This document shows, piece by piece, positions 1 to 7,468 of a DNA stretch of 20,808 nucleotides (its first letter is position 1; each line of letters begins with the position of its first letter). The notes beneath the pieces were generated by a model, which made no database searches, was not told the origin of the DNA, and saw only the letters and a program-made list of their open reading frames with translations. The translations under genes and the position numbers were made by a program. Origin of the DNA: Bacillota bacterium (GTDB lineage: Bacteria; Bacillota; Clostridia; Clostridiales; Clostridiaceae); assembly GCA_023424785.1 (NCBI GenBank), contig JAFADP010000030.1, positions 1 through 20,808 of the forward strand. Reading direction: 5' to 3'.

Positions 1-729
1 TATTTTAAATGGTCTTTCCATATACCAAGTACGCTTTTTATTATTGCCAAAGGCTCTTAATTCCATAGCAGTACTTATAGTTTCAATTTTGTCTAAACTT
101 GAAAAAATAAGTGGCATTATTATTAATACAGAATTCTTAATTCTCTTAGTTATTTTTTCTTTCTTAGACATATCTATTCCTCTAGCTTGTTGTGCAAAAG
201 ATATTTCATTATAATCCCTTTGAATATCTGGCACATATCTTAATGCTATTGAAACAGAATAAGCTATTTTATATTTAACACCTATTTTATTTAAAGATGC
301 TGCAAATTCACTTGGGTTTGTTGTAACTATGAATAATATTGCCATTGGTATAATAGAGAAATATTTTAATGTTATATTAAACTGATAAAATAATTGCTCT
401 AATGTTACTGTGTATGGTCCTACAATTTTAAATAAATCAGTTCTACTATTATATATTTTTACACCTTCCATAGGTGAAAATATAAATATTGCAATATTAT
501 TTATAATTAAAAATATTAATATAAAATATAGTACAAAAGATATTTGTTTAAAAGGAACTTTTGAAATTTTAAAAATTATTATACTAACTATAAACATTCC
601 TATAAGCACAAAAGTATTGTATGTTATCATAGAAGCTACTGCCCAAAGTATAAATGCAATAAGCTTAGATGCACCACTTAACTTATGAATAGGTGAGTCT
701 ATATTTGAGTATTCTAGCATTGTATTCAT
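1..729 (-). CDS. ECF transporter transmembrane component EcfT (partial, 3' end cut by window)
   Basis: This is the transmembrane coupling (T) subunit of an energy-coupling factor importer. In the family it links the substrate-binding S component to the ATPases. Reading the minus strand from ATG at 729 gives 243 codons without a stop, running off the window edge. The family is usually about 265 residues, so only some 20 are missing. Several hydrophobic segments lie in residues 24-83 and 120-140. The two family coupling motifs are visible: AQQARG at 179-184 and LRAFG at 224-228, which contact the ATPases. The ATG overlaps the TGA of the upstream S-A-A fusion gene as ATGA (726-729), which suggests translational coupling, and a GGAGGG site lies about 10 bases upstream. 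It belongs to the SAM-riboswitch-controlled operon. The identification is firm; the substrate is inferred from the upstream riboswitch. Confidence 0.93.
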   Translation of the reverse strand, partial: MNTMLEYSNIDSPIHKLSGASKLIAFILWAVASMITYNTFVLIGMFIVSIIIFKISKVPFKQISFVLYFILIFLIINNIAIFIFSPMEGVKIYNSRTDLFKIVGPYTVTLEQLFYQFNITLKYFSIIPMAILFIVTTNPSEFAASLNKIGVKYKIAYSVSIALRYVPDIQRDYNEISFAQQARGIDMSKKEKITKRIKNSVLIIMPLIFSSLDKIETISTAMELRAFGNNKKRTWYMERPFKI

Positions 730-3053
730 ATTTTTCTAACCCTCCTATCATAATTAATAAACATTTTAATAAAATCATTAGGATTATTTATGTTTGCTTT
801 AACTGCTAATTCATAAAGAGATGTTTCTTTTAAATTAGCTTTATTTATTACCTCTTCATTTGTAAGTACATTAGTTGTACTATCTTCTGCAATTTTTAAT
901 CCATCACTTAGAACTATAGCTCTATTAGTATATTCAAGCATTAAATGCATATCATGAGTTATAATTATAATAGTTACACCCATATTATTTATTTCTTTTA
1001 AGAATTCCATAATATGACTATAGTGTTTAAAATCTTGACCTGCTGTTGGCTCATCAAGAATTAGAATTCTTGGATTTAATACAAGAATTGAAGCTATAGT
1101 TACTCTTTTCTTTTGACCAAAACTTAATGCAGATATTGGCCAATTACGATATTCATATAATCCACATACTTTTAATGTTTCATATACTCTATTTTTAACT
1201 TCTTCTTCATTTATTCCTCTAATTCTAAGTCCTAGTGCAACCTCATCAAATATCATTGATTTAGATATCATTGCATTAGGATTTTGCATAACATATCCAA
1301 TTTCTTCAGAACGCTCTTTGATACTTAAGTCTTTTAATGAATGTCCATCTAAAAGTATATCTCCACCAGTTGGTTTATAAAAACCACATATAAGCTTTGA
1401 TAAGGTTGATTTTCCTGCTCCATTTTTTCCAACTATACTTACCATTTCACCTTTAAATACCTTAAATGAAACACCCTTTAAAATTTCTTTTTCTTTACTA
1501 TATCCAAATTTAAGGTTTTTAACTTCAAGAATAGTTTCATTTACACTAGTATCTAATACTTTAGAGCTTTGTTCATACCATTTATTTAGATTTTCTTTAA
1601 CATTATCAATTTTTAAGGATTTAATTGATTCTGGACATAATTCTTCATTTATTTCTACATTTGCATATTTTAATGCTGTTATATATAGAGGTTCTCTTAT
1701 ACCAGTTTTAGTTAAGATATTTGAGCTTAATAATTCAGATGGTGTTAAATCACATGAAATACACCCATTATCCATAACTATTATTCTATCAACATTACAA
1801 TGAAGAACATCTTCTAATCTATGTTCTATTATAATTACTGTTTTATTATCTTCTTTTTGAATTTTATCTATAAGCTCAATTGAACTTTTACCACTTGCAG
1901 GATCTAAACTTGCTAGTGGCTCATCAAATAAAAGTATTTCTGCATCACTTACCATTACTCCACCTAAAGTAACACGTTGTTTTTGTCCACCTGATAAACT
2001 TTGTGGAGATATATCTAATTGATTATCAATTCCTACTATTTTAGAAATATCACGAACTTTACTTTTCATTTCTTCTTGAGGAACACAATCATTTTCTAGT
2101 TTAAAAGCAATATCTTCTGCTACTGTTAATCCTATAAATTGACTATCTGGATCTTGAAGTACTGTTCCCACTTTATTTGATAATTCAAATATACTCATAT
2201 CTTTAGTTTCTTTATTTAATACTTTTAAAGAACCTGTTATTTCACCTTTATGTAAAAATGGAACAAGACCATTTATAGCATTTGAAAGAGTACTTTTTCC
2301 TGAACCTGATGGCCCTACTATAAGAACTTTTTCTCCTTCATATATAGTTAAGTTAATATTTTTTAATGTAGGCTCTTTTTGAGCATCATATTTAAAAGTA
2401 AAATCTTTAAATTCTATTACAGCCTTTTTTGAATTATCTTTTACTTTACTACTTACAATTACATTATCATTAGTTTTTGAAATTATACCTTCTTCATATT
2501 CTTCCTTAACTAAAGTTCCTTTTTTTACTCTAGTTTTTGAATAAGTAAATAAAAGAGTACTTCCTAAAATTCCAACAATTACAATATTTGATATACCTGC
2601 AACTGCACCTTGTAAATATAGTTTATCAAGTGGCTCATTATATATAACTATATCTAAAGTTGGTGCTACAATAAACCAAGCAATTATATTAGATACAGTT
2701 TGAAATATATTAAATATTATTAACTCTTTTTTATTAAACTTACCTTCTGAAATATTAATATATCTTTTAGAAAATCCTATTATTAGTCCTGTAACACCAG
2801 ATGCTATAATCCAACTAAACCAAGGGCTTCCCCACATTATTAAATCTTTTAAAGTATGTCCTATAAATCCAATAGAAACTCCAGCAACAGGACCAAATAT
2901 AACTGACATTAATGCTAAAAAGGCATAACTAGTTTCTAAATTAGTATTTGGTATACCTGTAGGAATAGAACCAAATCGCCCTAATATCATAAATACAGCT
3001 GCTCCAATACCAATAGCTACTATGGTTTTAATGGATAGCTTATAATTTTTCAT
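726..3053 (-). CDS. ECF transporter fusion: S component (UPF0397-like) plus two ABC ATPase domains
   Basis: The 775-residue chain combines three ECF modules. Residues 1-172 form a hydrophobic S component with the UPF0397-like stretch TGIPNTNLETSYAFLAL (32-48), and should bind the substrate in the membrane. A polar linker (173-210) leads to ABC domain 1: Walker A GPSGSGKST 247-255, signature LSGGQ 353-357, Walker B ILLFDEP 373-379, H-loop His411. ABC domain 2 has Walker A GKNGAGKST 542-550, signature LSFGQ 643-647, Walker B ILILDEP 663-669 and H-loop His700. Both sites look catalytically complete. The ATG at 3053 follows AAGGAGAG. EcfT overlaps its stop. A SAM-I riboswitch sits in the leader, so the cargo is probably methionine or a precursor (inference; ECF systems of this type under S-box control have been predicted to carry methionine precursors). 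Double-ATPase fusions are common; adding the S component at the N terminus is less usual. Confidence 0.93.
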   Translation of the reverse strand: MKNYKLSIKTIVAIGIGAAVFMILGRFGSIPTGIPNTNLETSYAFLALMSVIFGPVAGVSIGFIGHTLKDLIMWGSPWFSWIIASGVTGLIIGFSKRYINISEGKFNKKELIIFNIFQTVSNIIAWFIVAPTLDIVIYNEPLDKLYLQGAVAGISNIVIVGILGSTLLFTYSKTRVKKGTLVKEEYEEGIISKTNDNVIVSSKVKDNSKKAVIEFKDFTFKYDAQKEPTLKNINLTIYEGEKVLIVGPSGSGKSTLSNAINGLVPFLHKGEITGSLKVLNKETKDMSIFELSNKVGTVLQDPDSQFIGLTVAEDIAFKLENDCVPQEEMKSKVRDISKIVGIDNQLDISPQSLSGGQKQRVTLGGVMVSDAEILLFDEPLASLDPASGKSSIELIDKIQKEDNKTVIIIEHRLEDVLHCNVDRIIVMDNGCISCDLTPSELLSSNILTKTGIREPLYITALKYANVEINEELCPESIKSLKIDNVKENLNKWYEQSSKVLDTSVNETILEVKNLKFGYSKEKEILKGVSFKVFKGEMVSIVGKNGAGKSTLSKLICGFYKPTGGDILLDGHSLKDLSIKERSEEIGYVMQNPNAMISKSMIFDEVALGLRIRGINEEEVKNRVYETLKVCGLYEYRNWPISALSFGQKKRVTIASILVLNPRILILDEPTAGQDFKHYSHIMEFLKEINNMGVTIIIITHDMHLMLEYTNRAIVLSDGLKIAEDSTTNVLTNEEVINKANLKETSLYELAVKANINNPNDFIKMFINYDRRVRKI

Positions 3054-3107
3054 ATATAAATCTCTCCTTTTATTTTATCTTTTGAATTTAATTTTTTTAT
3101 ATAAATA

Positions 3108-3136
3108 AAGCACTAGAGACTTTATCTCTAGTGCTT
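3108..3136 (-). terminator. Riboswitch expression-platform terminator
   Basis: A perfect 12-bp stem, AAGCACTAGAGA (3108-3119) with TCTCTAGTGCTT (3125-3136), encloses a 5-base loop. On the minus strand a T-rich run follows. It lies between the SAM-I aptamer and the ECF fusion gene, as expected for a transcription-terminating S-box. Confidence 0.85.
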
Positions 3137-3154
3137 AAGAAACATATTAGTAAT

Positions 3155-3283
3155 TTCTCATCTACTAGCTAAAAGCCACAGGAATTAGCACCACACTTTA
3201 TATTTTATACAAATTTCTTATAAAATATAAAAATAGGTTGCCGGGTGTCATAGGGCCAGTCCCTCTACCACTCTTGATAAGAA
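3155..3283 (-). ncRNA. SAM-I (S-box) riboswitch aptamer
   Basis: Read on the minus strand, the sequence has the S-box core in order. TTCTTATC (3283-3276) begins P1, followed by AGAG, GAGGGA, TGGCCC, TGA and CCCGGCAACC, then GGTGCTAATTCC in the 3' half. GATGAGAA (3162-3155) closes P1 with eight pairs, one of them G-U. The class binds S-adenosylmethionine and, when bound, allows the downstream terminator to form. A plausible antiterminator can be drawn: CTAGT and AGAAA around the 3' P1 strand pair with ACTAG and TTTCT that include the 5' side of the terminator. High SAM should therefore switch off the ECF transporter. Confidence 0.95.
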
Positions 3284-3305
3284 TTTTTTATTAAATTACT
3301 AATTA

Positions 3306-3334
3306 ATATTACATCTCTAACCTACATATGTCAA
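3306..3334 (-). promoter_or_regulatory. Sigma-A-type promoter for the riboswitch/ECF operon
   Basis: On the minus strand a perfect -35 TTGACA (3334-3329) is followed after exactly 17 bases by TAATAT (3311-3306). Transcription would begin near 3299, some 16 bases before the riboswitch P1 stem. The stretch between feoB and the ECF gene (3054-3421) is thus filled by the feoB terminator, this promoter and the riboswitch with its terminator. Confidence 0.75.
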
Positions 3335-3382
3335 CAATTAAATTTAATAATCATAACTTTTATTTTTACCTCTTTAAACATA

Positions 3383-3423
3383 AAAAGGCATATTCAAAGC
3401 AAAGTAATAATTTCATACCTTTT
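3383..3423 (-). terminator. Probable terminator after feoB
   Basis: AAAAGGTAT (minus strand, 3423-3415) pairs with ATGCCTTTT (3391-3383) through nine pairs, one G-U, across a 23-base loop, followed by a T-rich run. The 5' arm overlaps the feoB stop codon. The loop is long, so this is a moderate call. Confidence 0.5.
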
Positions 3424-5548
3424 ATGCCAATCCTAATACTCTTACAATGCTAGTAAATATAAAGCATATTATTATTCCTGTAATAGTAGGAACTAAAAAT
3501 GAGATTGCTGTCCACTTTACACTCTGGGTTTCTTTTTTTATAGTCATACATGTTGTACTACATGGCCAATGCATTAATGAGAATAACATTACACATACTG
3601 CTGTTAACCAAGTCCATCCATTAGCTACTAATAAATTACGAAGTTCTATCATATTATCTATTTCTATAAGGGAACCTGTAGCCATATAGCTCATTATAAT
3701 TATTGGAACAACAATTTCATTTGCTGGAAATCCAAGTATAAATGCCATTAATATATATCCATCTAATCCTATAATATTTGCAAATGGATCTAAAAAATTT
3801 GCACAATGAGTTAAAATACTTCTATCTCCTACTGTAATATTTGCCATAATCCAAATTACTATACCAGCAGGTGCTGCAACTACAATTGCTCTTCCAAGAA
3901 CAAATAAAGTTCTATCAAAAATTGATCTTACTATTATTTTACCAACTTGTGGTTTACGATATGGTGGTAACTCTAAAGTGAAGGATGAAGGTATTCCTTT
4001 AAGTATAGTTTTTGATAATATTCTAGAAATTAATAGTGTCATAAATACACCTAATATTATAACTAATACTAAAATAACTGTAGATACTACAGATTTTAAT
4101 GGTCCTACAAAAAGTCCTGCAAAGAACATTGTTATTACAGCTATAAGTATTGGAAATCTTCCATTACAAGGAACAAAATTATTTGTAATAATTGCAATTA
4201 ATCTTTCTCTTGGAGAATCAATTATTCTACACCCTACAACACCAGCTGCATTACAACCAAATCCCATACACATAGTTAAGGCTTGTTTTCCGCAAGCATG
4301 ACATTTTCTAAAGAAATTATCCAAATTAAATGCTATTCTTGGTAAGTATCCAAGGTCTTCTAGCAAAGTGAATAGTGGGAAAAATATTGCCATAGGTGGA
4401 AGCATAACTGATACTACCCAAGCTAAGGTTCTATACATGCCTTGAACTAATACTCCCTCTACCCATTCAGGAGTTCCTAGCCATACAAAAAATAGTGTAA
4501 GTTTATCTTGTATCCAAAATAGTAAATTAGATATTAATTCAGAAGGATAATTTGCTCCTGTAATTGTAAGCCAAAATATAACACCTAAAAGTAAAATCAT
4601 AATTGGAATACCAAAAAGTTTTGAAGTTAATATTTTGTCTATTTTTCTATCTCTAGAGTTATACCTTTCTAAGTTATAAGAAACAACTTGTTTACTTATA
4701 CTTTCTGCTTTTTTAATTAAAGTAGATACTATTTCATCTCTAAAACTATTATTATCAAAACCAGCTTCATTAATAATATCCCTTGCTTTAGAAATAGCTT
4801 CTCGTACTTCTTCATTATTATTTAAGTTCATATTTATATAATTATTTATTGAATTTAATAATGAATTATCACTTTCTAATAATTTTAATGCAATCCATCT
4901 TGAGTTAATCTTTTCTTCTATTATTGAAATGCCTTTTTCGATAGTATCATTATATACTATACTTATTGGTTCCTGATTAATATTATTAAATGTAAGATTG
5001 TAAACTTCATTCATAAGTTCTTCTATACCATAGCCAGTAGTAGCACTTGTTCCAACTACTTTAACTCCTAGCAAAGATGATAATTTTTCTAAATTTATTA
5101 TAATTCCTTTTCTTTTTGCTTCATCCATAAGATTTACACATACAATAACATTATTAGTTATTTCAATTGTTTGAAGCACAAGGTTTAAGTTTCTTTCAAG
5201 ACAAGTTGCATCTACAATTACTACTGTAGCATCTGGGTTTCCAAAACATATAAAATCTCTTGCAACCTCTTCTTCTACTGAATTAGCCATTAAAGAATAA
5301 GTCCCTGGAATATCTACTAGTATGAAATCTTTACCATTGTAGGTATATTTACCGCTTGCATTTGTTACTGTTTTGCCTGGCCAATTACCTGTATGCTGAT
5401 TTAAGCCAGTTAACTTATTAAAAACTGTACTTTTTCCTACATTAGGATTTCCTGCTAAAGCTATTACTTTTTTATCTGGAGAATCTCTATTAATTTTTAA
5501 TTCTTTATCTAAAATACTAGTACCAGTAGATTTATTAGTTAAGCCCAT
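3422..5548 (-). CDS. feoB: Ferrous iron transport protein B (FeoB)
   Basis: FeoB is the inner-membrane ferrous iron transporter with an N-terminal GTPase. The 708-residue chain shows G1 GNPNVGKST (33-41), G3 DIPG (79-82), G4 NLMD (139-142) and G5 SAT (168-170). A helical spacer (about 200-300) leads to the membrane part from about 310 onward. Two Gate/FeoB cores are visible: the first carries LGYLPRIAF (399-407) and GFGCNAAGV (429-437, Cys432), and is followed by NNFVPCNGRFPIL (456-468, Cys461). The C terminus is hydrophobic with Cys663 and Cys667. About 30 residues precede G1. The length is slightly below the E. coli protein and typical of Firmicutes. ATG at 5548 has an AAAGGAG site. It follows feoA by 85 bases on the same strand; no feoC-like gene follows. 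Regulation is probably by the divergent DtxR-family gene (inference). Confidence 0.97.
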   Translation of the reverse strand: MGLTNKSTGTSILDKELKINRDSPDKKVIALAGNPNVGKSTVFNKLTGLNQHTGNWPGKTVTNASGKYTYNGKDFILVDIPGTYSLMANSVEEEVARDFICFGNPDATVVIVDATCLERNLNLVLQTIEITNNVIVCVNLMDEAKRKGIIINLEKLSSLLGVKVVGTSATTGYGIEELMNEVYNLTFNNINQEPISIVYNDTIEKGISIIEEKINSRWIALKLLESDNSLLNSINNYINMNLNNNEEVREAISKARDIINEAGFDNNSFRDEIVSTLIKKAESISKQVVSYNLERYNSRDRKIDKILTSKLFGIPIMILLLGVIFWLTITGANYPSELISNLLFWIQDKLTLFFVWLGTPEWVEGVLVQGMYRTLAWVVSVMLPPMAIFFPLFTLLEDLGYLPRIAFNLDNFFRKCHACGKQALTMCMGFGCNAAGVVGCRIIDSPRERLIAIITNNFVPCNGRFPILIAVITMFFAGLFVGPLKSVVSTVILVLVIILGVFMTLLISRILSKTILKGIPSSFTLELPPYRKPQVGKIIVRSIFDRTLFVLGRAIVVAAPAGIVIWIMANITVGDRSILTHCANFLDPFANIIGLDGYILMAFILGFPANEIVVPIIIMSYMATGSLIEIDNMIELRNLLVANGWTWLTAVCVMLFSLMHWPCSTTCMTIKKETQSVKWTAISFLVPTITGIIICFIFTSIVRVLGLA

Positions 5549-5633
5549 TAATAAAACTCCTTTACATATTAGTAGAAATTCTTATTTCAATAGGAATTAT
5601 AATAGAAATTTTAAAATACTTATTATATAGCAA

Positions 5634-5885
5634 CTAAATAGTTTCAACTATAATTTTAGAAGCATCCTCTGATCTTATAGCTATTACTGCTCCTCTTATA
5701 GAATATGCTACTAGGTTTCCAGATGGACTTTTAGATATAGATTCTATTTCAGTTCCATTTATTAATCCTAAGTCAAGTAACCTTCTTCTTATTGCACCAT
5801 CTGCTATAAGAGAATTAACTTTACATTTAGCTCCTAAAGATAAATTGTTTAATGAAATTTGTTTATTAACTTTACTAGTTTCCAT
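5634..5885 (-). CDS. feoA: Ferrous iron transport protein A (FeoA)
   Basis: This small cytosolic SH3-like protein of 83 residues works with FeoB. It shows the usual FeoA pattern: LSLGAKCKV near residue 16, the RRRLLDLGLINGTEI segment near the middle, and the terminal strand GAVIAIRSEDASKIIV. No membrane segment is present, as expected. The ATG at 5885 follows GAGAGGG at a normal distance. It is the first gene of feoA-feoB, divergent from the metalloregulator with about 120 bases between them. The exact role of FeoA in activating FeoB is not settled for the family. Confidence 0.94.
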   Translation of the reverse strand: METSKVNKQISLNNLSLGAKCKVNSLIADGAIRRRLLDLGLINGTEIESISKSPSGNLVAYSIRGAVIAIRSEDASKIIVETI

Positions 5886-5914
5886 TCTTATTTCCCTCTC
5901 TTAAATTATTTTTT

Positions 5915-5958
5915 TTAAGTTAGTTTAGAAAAAATATCTTTCTTTAAGCTAACATATG
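5915..5958. promoter_or_regulatory. Candidate metalloregulator operator between feoA and the DtxR-family gene
   Basis: Two DtxR/IdeR-like half sites face each other: TTAAGTTAGTTTAG at 5915-5928 and, on the minus strand, ATGTTAGCTTAAA (5957-5945). The cores GTTAG (5919-5923) and CTAAC (5949-5953) form an inverted pair 25 bases apart. The resemblance to the known TTAGGTTAGSCTAACCTAA-type box is partial, so this is a suggestion. The region is too AT-rich to call the two promoters with confidence. Confidence 0.35.
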
Positions 5959-6007
5959 ATATATATATAGGATTTGATACTAATTATAAAAATTGGTGGT
6001 GATAAAT

Positions 6008-6484
6008 ATTAATAGGGATTTTCATACAGTGACAGGATACGCAAACATAAATTCTCAAAAAAAATTACTTACTCCTTCTATGGAAGATTACCTTGAGATG
6101 ATATATAGGTGTAGTCTAGAAGAAAACTTTGTTAGATTGAATAAAATAGCTCAACTGCTAAATGTACGTGATTCATCAGCTTCTAAAATGATGAAAAAAC
6201 TTGGTGATCTATCTCTTATTAAATATGAAAAATATGGGGTAATATTATTAACTGATAAAGGTAAACAGGTTGGAGAATACTTATTAAATAGGCATAACAT
6301 TTTAGAAACATTCCTAACATACTTAGGAAATAATGATAAAATACTTATTGAAACTGAACTTATTGAGCACGTTATAAGTTCTAAAACAGTACAAAATTTA
6401 GGTTTATTAAATATGTTTTTTGAATCTAATCCAGATATTTTAGTTAAATATCGAGAATTTAAAGAAAAATCTTTTAAAGAATAA
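6008..6484 (+). CDS. DtxR/MntR-family metal-dependent transcriptional regulator
   Basis: This is a winged-helix metalloregulator with the two-domain MntR layout (no SH3 domain). Counting from the proposed start (159 residues), the HTH spans about residues 43-65 (RLNKIAQLLNVRDSSASKMM), with the wing around YEKYGVILLT. All six metal ligands of B. subtilis MntR have counterparts: Asp27 and Glu30 in MEDYLE, His96 in RHNILE, and Glu117, Glu120 and His121 in ETELIEH. The start is chosen as ATT at 6008, because GGTGGTGAT (5995-6003) sits at the right distance and the protein then begins MNRDFHTVTGY, like clostridial relatives as I recall them. The nearest standard start, TTG at 5993, has no visible ribosome site; GTG at 6029 would remove the FHTV segment. 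It is divergent from feoAB, so iron-transport control is likely, though the ligand set is MntR-like. Confidence 0.9.
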   Translation: MNRDFHTVTGYANINSQKKLLTPSMEDYLEMIYRCSLEENFVRLNKIAQLLNVRDSSASKMMKKLGDLSLIKYEKYGVILLTDKGKQVGEYLLNRHNILETFLTYLGNNDKILIETELIEHVISSKTVQNLGLLNMFFESNPDILVKYREFKEKSFKE

Positions 6485-6486
6485 CA

Positions 6487-6516
6487 AAAAAGAGGAACTA
6501 TAAAGTTCCTCTTTTT
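6487..6516. terminator. Bidirectional terminator between the regulator and the YczE-family gene
   Basis: A perfect 13-bp stem, AAAAAGAGGAACT (6487-6499) with AGTTCCTCTTTTT (6504-6516), encloses a 4-base loop. A and T runs at the ends give a T tract in both directions. It separates two convergent genes. Confidence 0.9.
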
Positions 6517-6524
6517 ATGTATTA

Positions 6525-7178
6525 TTAAGCTACAGTTTCTACTTCTTCATTATTAACATTAACAAGCTTATTTACTACTTTTTCACCATAAGGTAAACAG
6601 AATTGAATAAATGGTCCTGTAACAAACATTGCTATAATAGTACCAACACCAAAAACTCCACCAAATAAAGCACCTAATATAAAGAATGATAAATCTAAAC
6701 ATATACGAACATATTTATATTGTACTTTAGTTTTATCTACTAATATAAATGGAATAATATCATTTGGAGCAACTCCAACTTCTGTCGCAGAAAGTATAGA
6801 AAATCCTACTGCTATTACAAAACATCCACCTAATAAAATAGCAGATTTTGCTACTATGTTTAATGAATCTACTGGTATATAAGATGCAATCCATAAACAA
6901 AAATCAATTATAGGTCCTACTCCAAAAGCACAAATTACTGTACCAAGCTTAATACGTTTTCTATCAACAAGAATAATTATTATAGTTGTACATATTAAGA
7001 TAACCATATTAGCTCTACCAGGTGTAGTATTAAGTAAAAATGATAACCCTTGTGTAAATAAAGTAAATGGATCTGATCCTATGTTAGTTCTTAAAAATAA
7101 TGCAACTCCAAATTGTATAATAGTAACGCCTAAAAAGAATAATAATATTCTTTTCGTCATATTTAATAATTTTGTCAT
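6525..7178 (-). CDS. YczE/YyaS/YitT-family integral membrane protein
   Basis: The 217-residue protein is mostly hydrophobic, with about five membrane segments (roughly 10-30, 57-71, 80-100, 110-130 and 160-195). It carries the family's typical stretches: NIGSDPFTLFTQGLS (32-46) and EVGVAPNDIIPF (133-144), plus the Gly-rich GGVFGVGTIIAMFVTGP (173-189). The C terminus is acidic and polar. The length matches B. subtilis YczE-type proteins. No biochemical function is established to my knowledge. The ATG at 7178 has a GGGAG site about 10 bases upstream. It is a single-gene unit with its own consensus promoter and a shared downstream terminator, so it is not obviously tied to feo or pur. The family call is firm; the role is unknown. 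Confidence 0.85.
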   Translation of the reverse strand: MTKLLNMTKRILLFFLGVTIIQFGVALFLRTNIGSDPFTLFTQGLSFLLNTTPGRANMVILICTTIIIILVDRKRIKLGTVICAFGVGPIIDFCLWIASYIPVDSLNIVAKSAILLGGCFVIAVGFSILSATEVGVAPNDIIPFILVDKTKVQYKYVRICLDLSFFILGALFGGVFGVGTIIAMFVTGPFIQFCLPYGEKVVNKLVNVNNEEVETVA

Positions 7179-7239
7179 TTTCTTTCATCTCCCTTTTAAA
7201 AAAACACTGTAATTGTATTCAAAATAATTCATTGTCTTT

Positions 7240-7268
7240 ATTGTACAGGTTATGCAATCGTTTGTCAA
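7240..7268 (-). promoter_or_regulatory. Strong sigma-A promoter for the YczE-family gene
   Basis: On the minus strand TTGACA (7268-7263) and TACAAT (7245-7240) are exactly 17 bases apart: a perfect -35 and a -10 with one change from consensus. The start codon lies about 60 bases downstream of the -10. Confidence 0.8.
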
Positions 7269-7283
7269 AAGAAGTTTTTTCCT

Positions 7284-7297
7284 TTAAAACGTTTTCA
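7284..7297 (-). promoter_or_regulatory. Candidate CcpA cre site
   Basis: On the minus strand TGAAAACGTTTTAA fits the cre consensus TGWAARCGYTWNCW at 13 of 14 positions. It ends 15 bases upstream of the -35 of the YczE-family promoter. Such a position would suit activation more than repression, which is inference. The surrounding T-rich stretch to 7410 shows nothing else I can identify. Confidence 0.35.
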
Positions 7298-7412
7298 TAA
7301 GTGTTTTTTTAAAAAAAAGTTTATTTTTATAGTAGTTTTTTTAATTTTCTAATGTTTTTAATATATCTTTCATTTGTTTTCGACATCATTTTTTTCTTTT
7401 ACATTTAAATTT

Positions 7413-7459
7413 AATAAAAAAATGACCATACATGAAATAGAATTCAAGTATAGTCATTT
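7413..7459 (-). terminator. Terminator of the pur operon
   Basis: Read on the minus strand, AAATGACTATACTTG (7459-7445) pairs with CATGTATGGTCATTT (7434-7420) with one mismatch and one G-T pair, followed at once by a run of T. It begins about ten bases after the purD stop. Confidence 0.8.
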
Positions 7460-7468
7460 AACTTTATA

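Noticed and set aside
410..688. Open reading frame on the plus strand across EcfT
   Set aside because: It is antisense to a complete, motif-bearing EcfT frame, has no ribosome site and matches no family.
3978..4301. Plus-strand open frame of about 107 codons
   Set aside because: It lies fully antisense to feoB and its composition is that of a mirrored membrane-protein frame.
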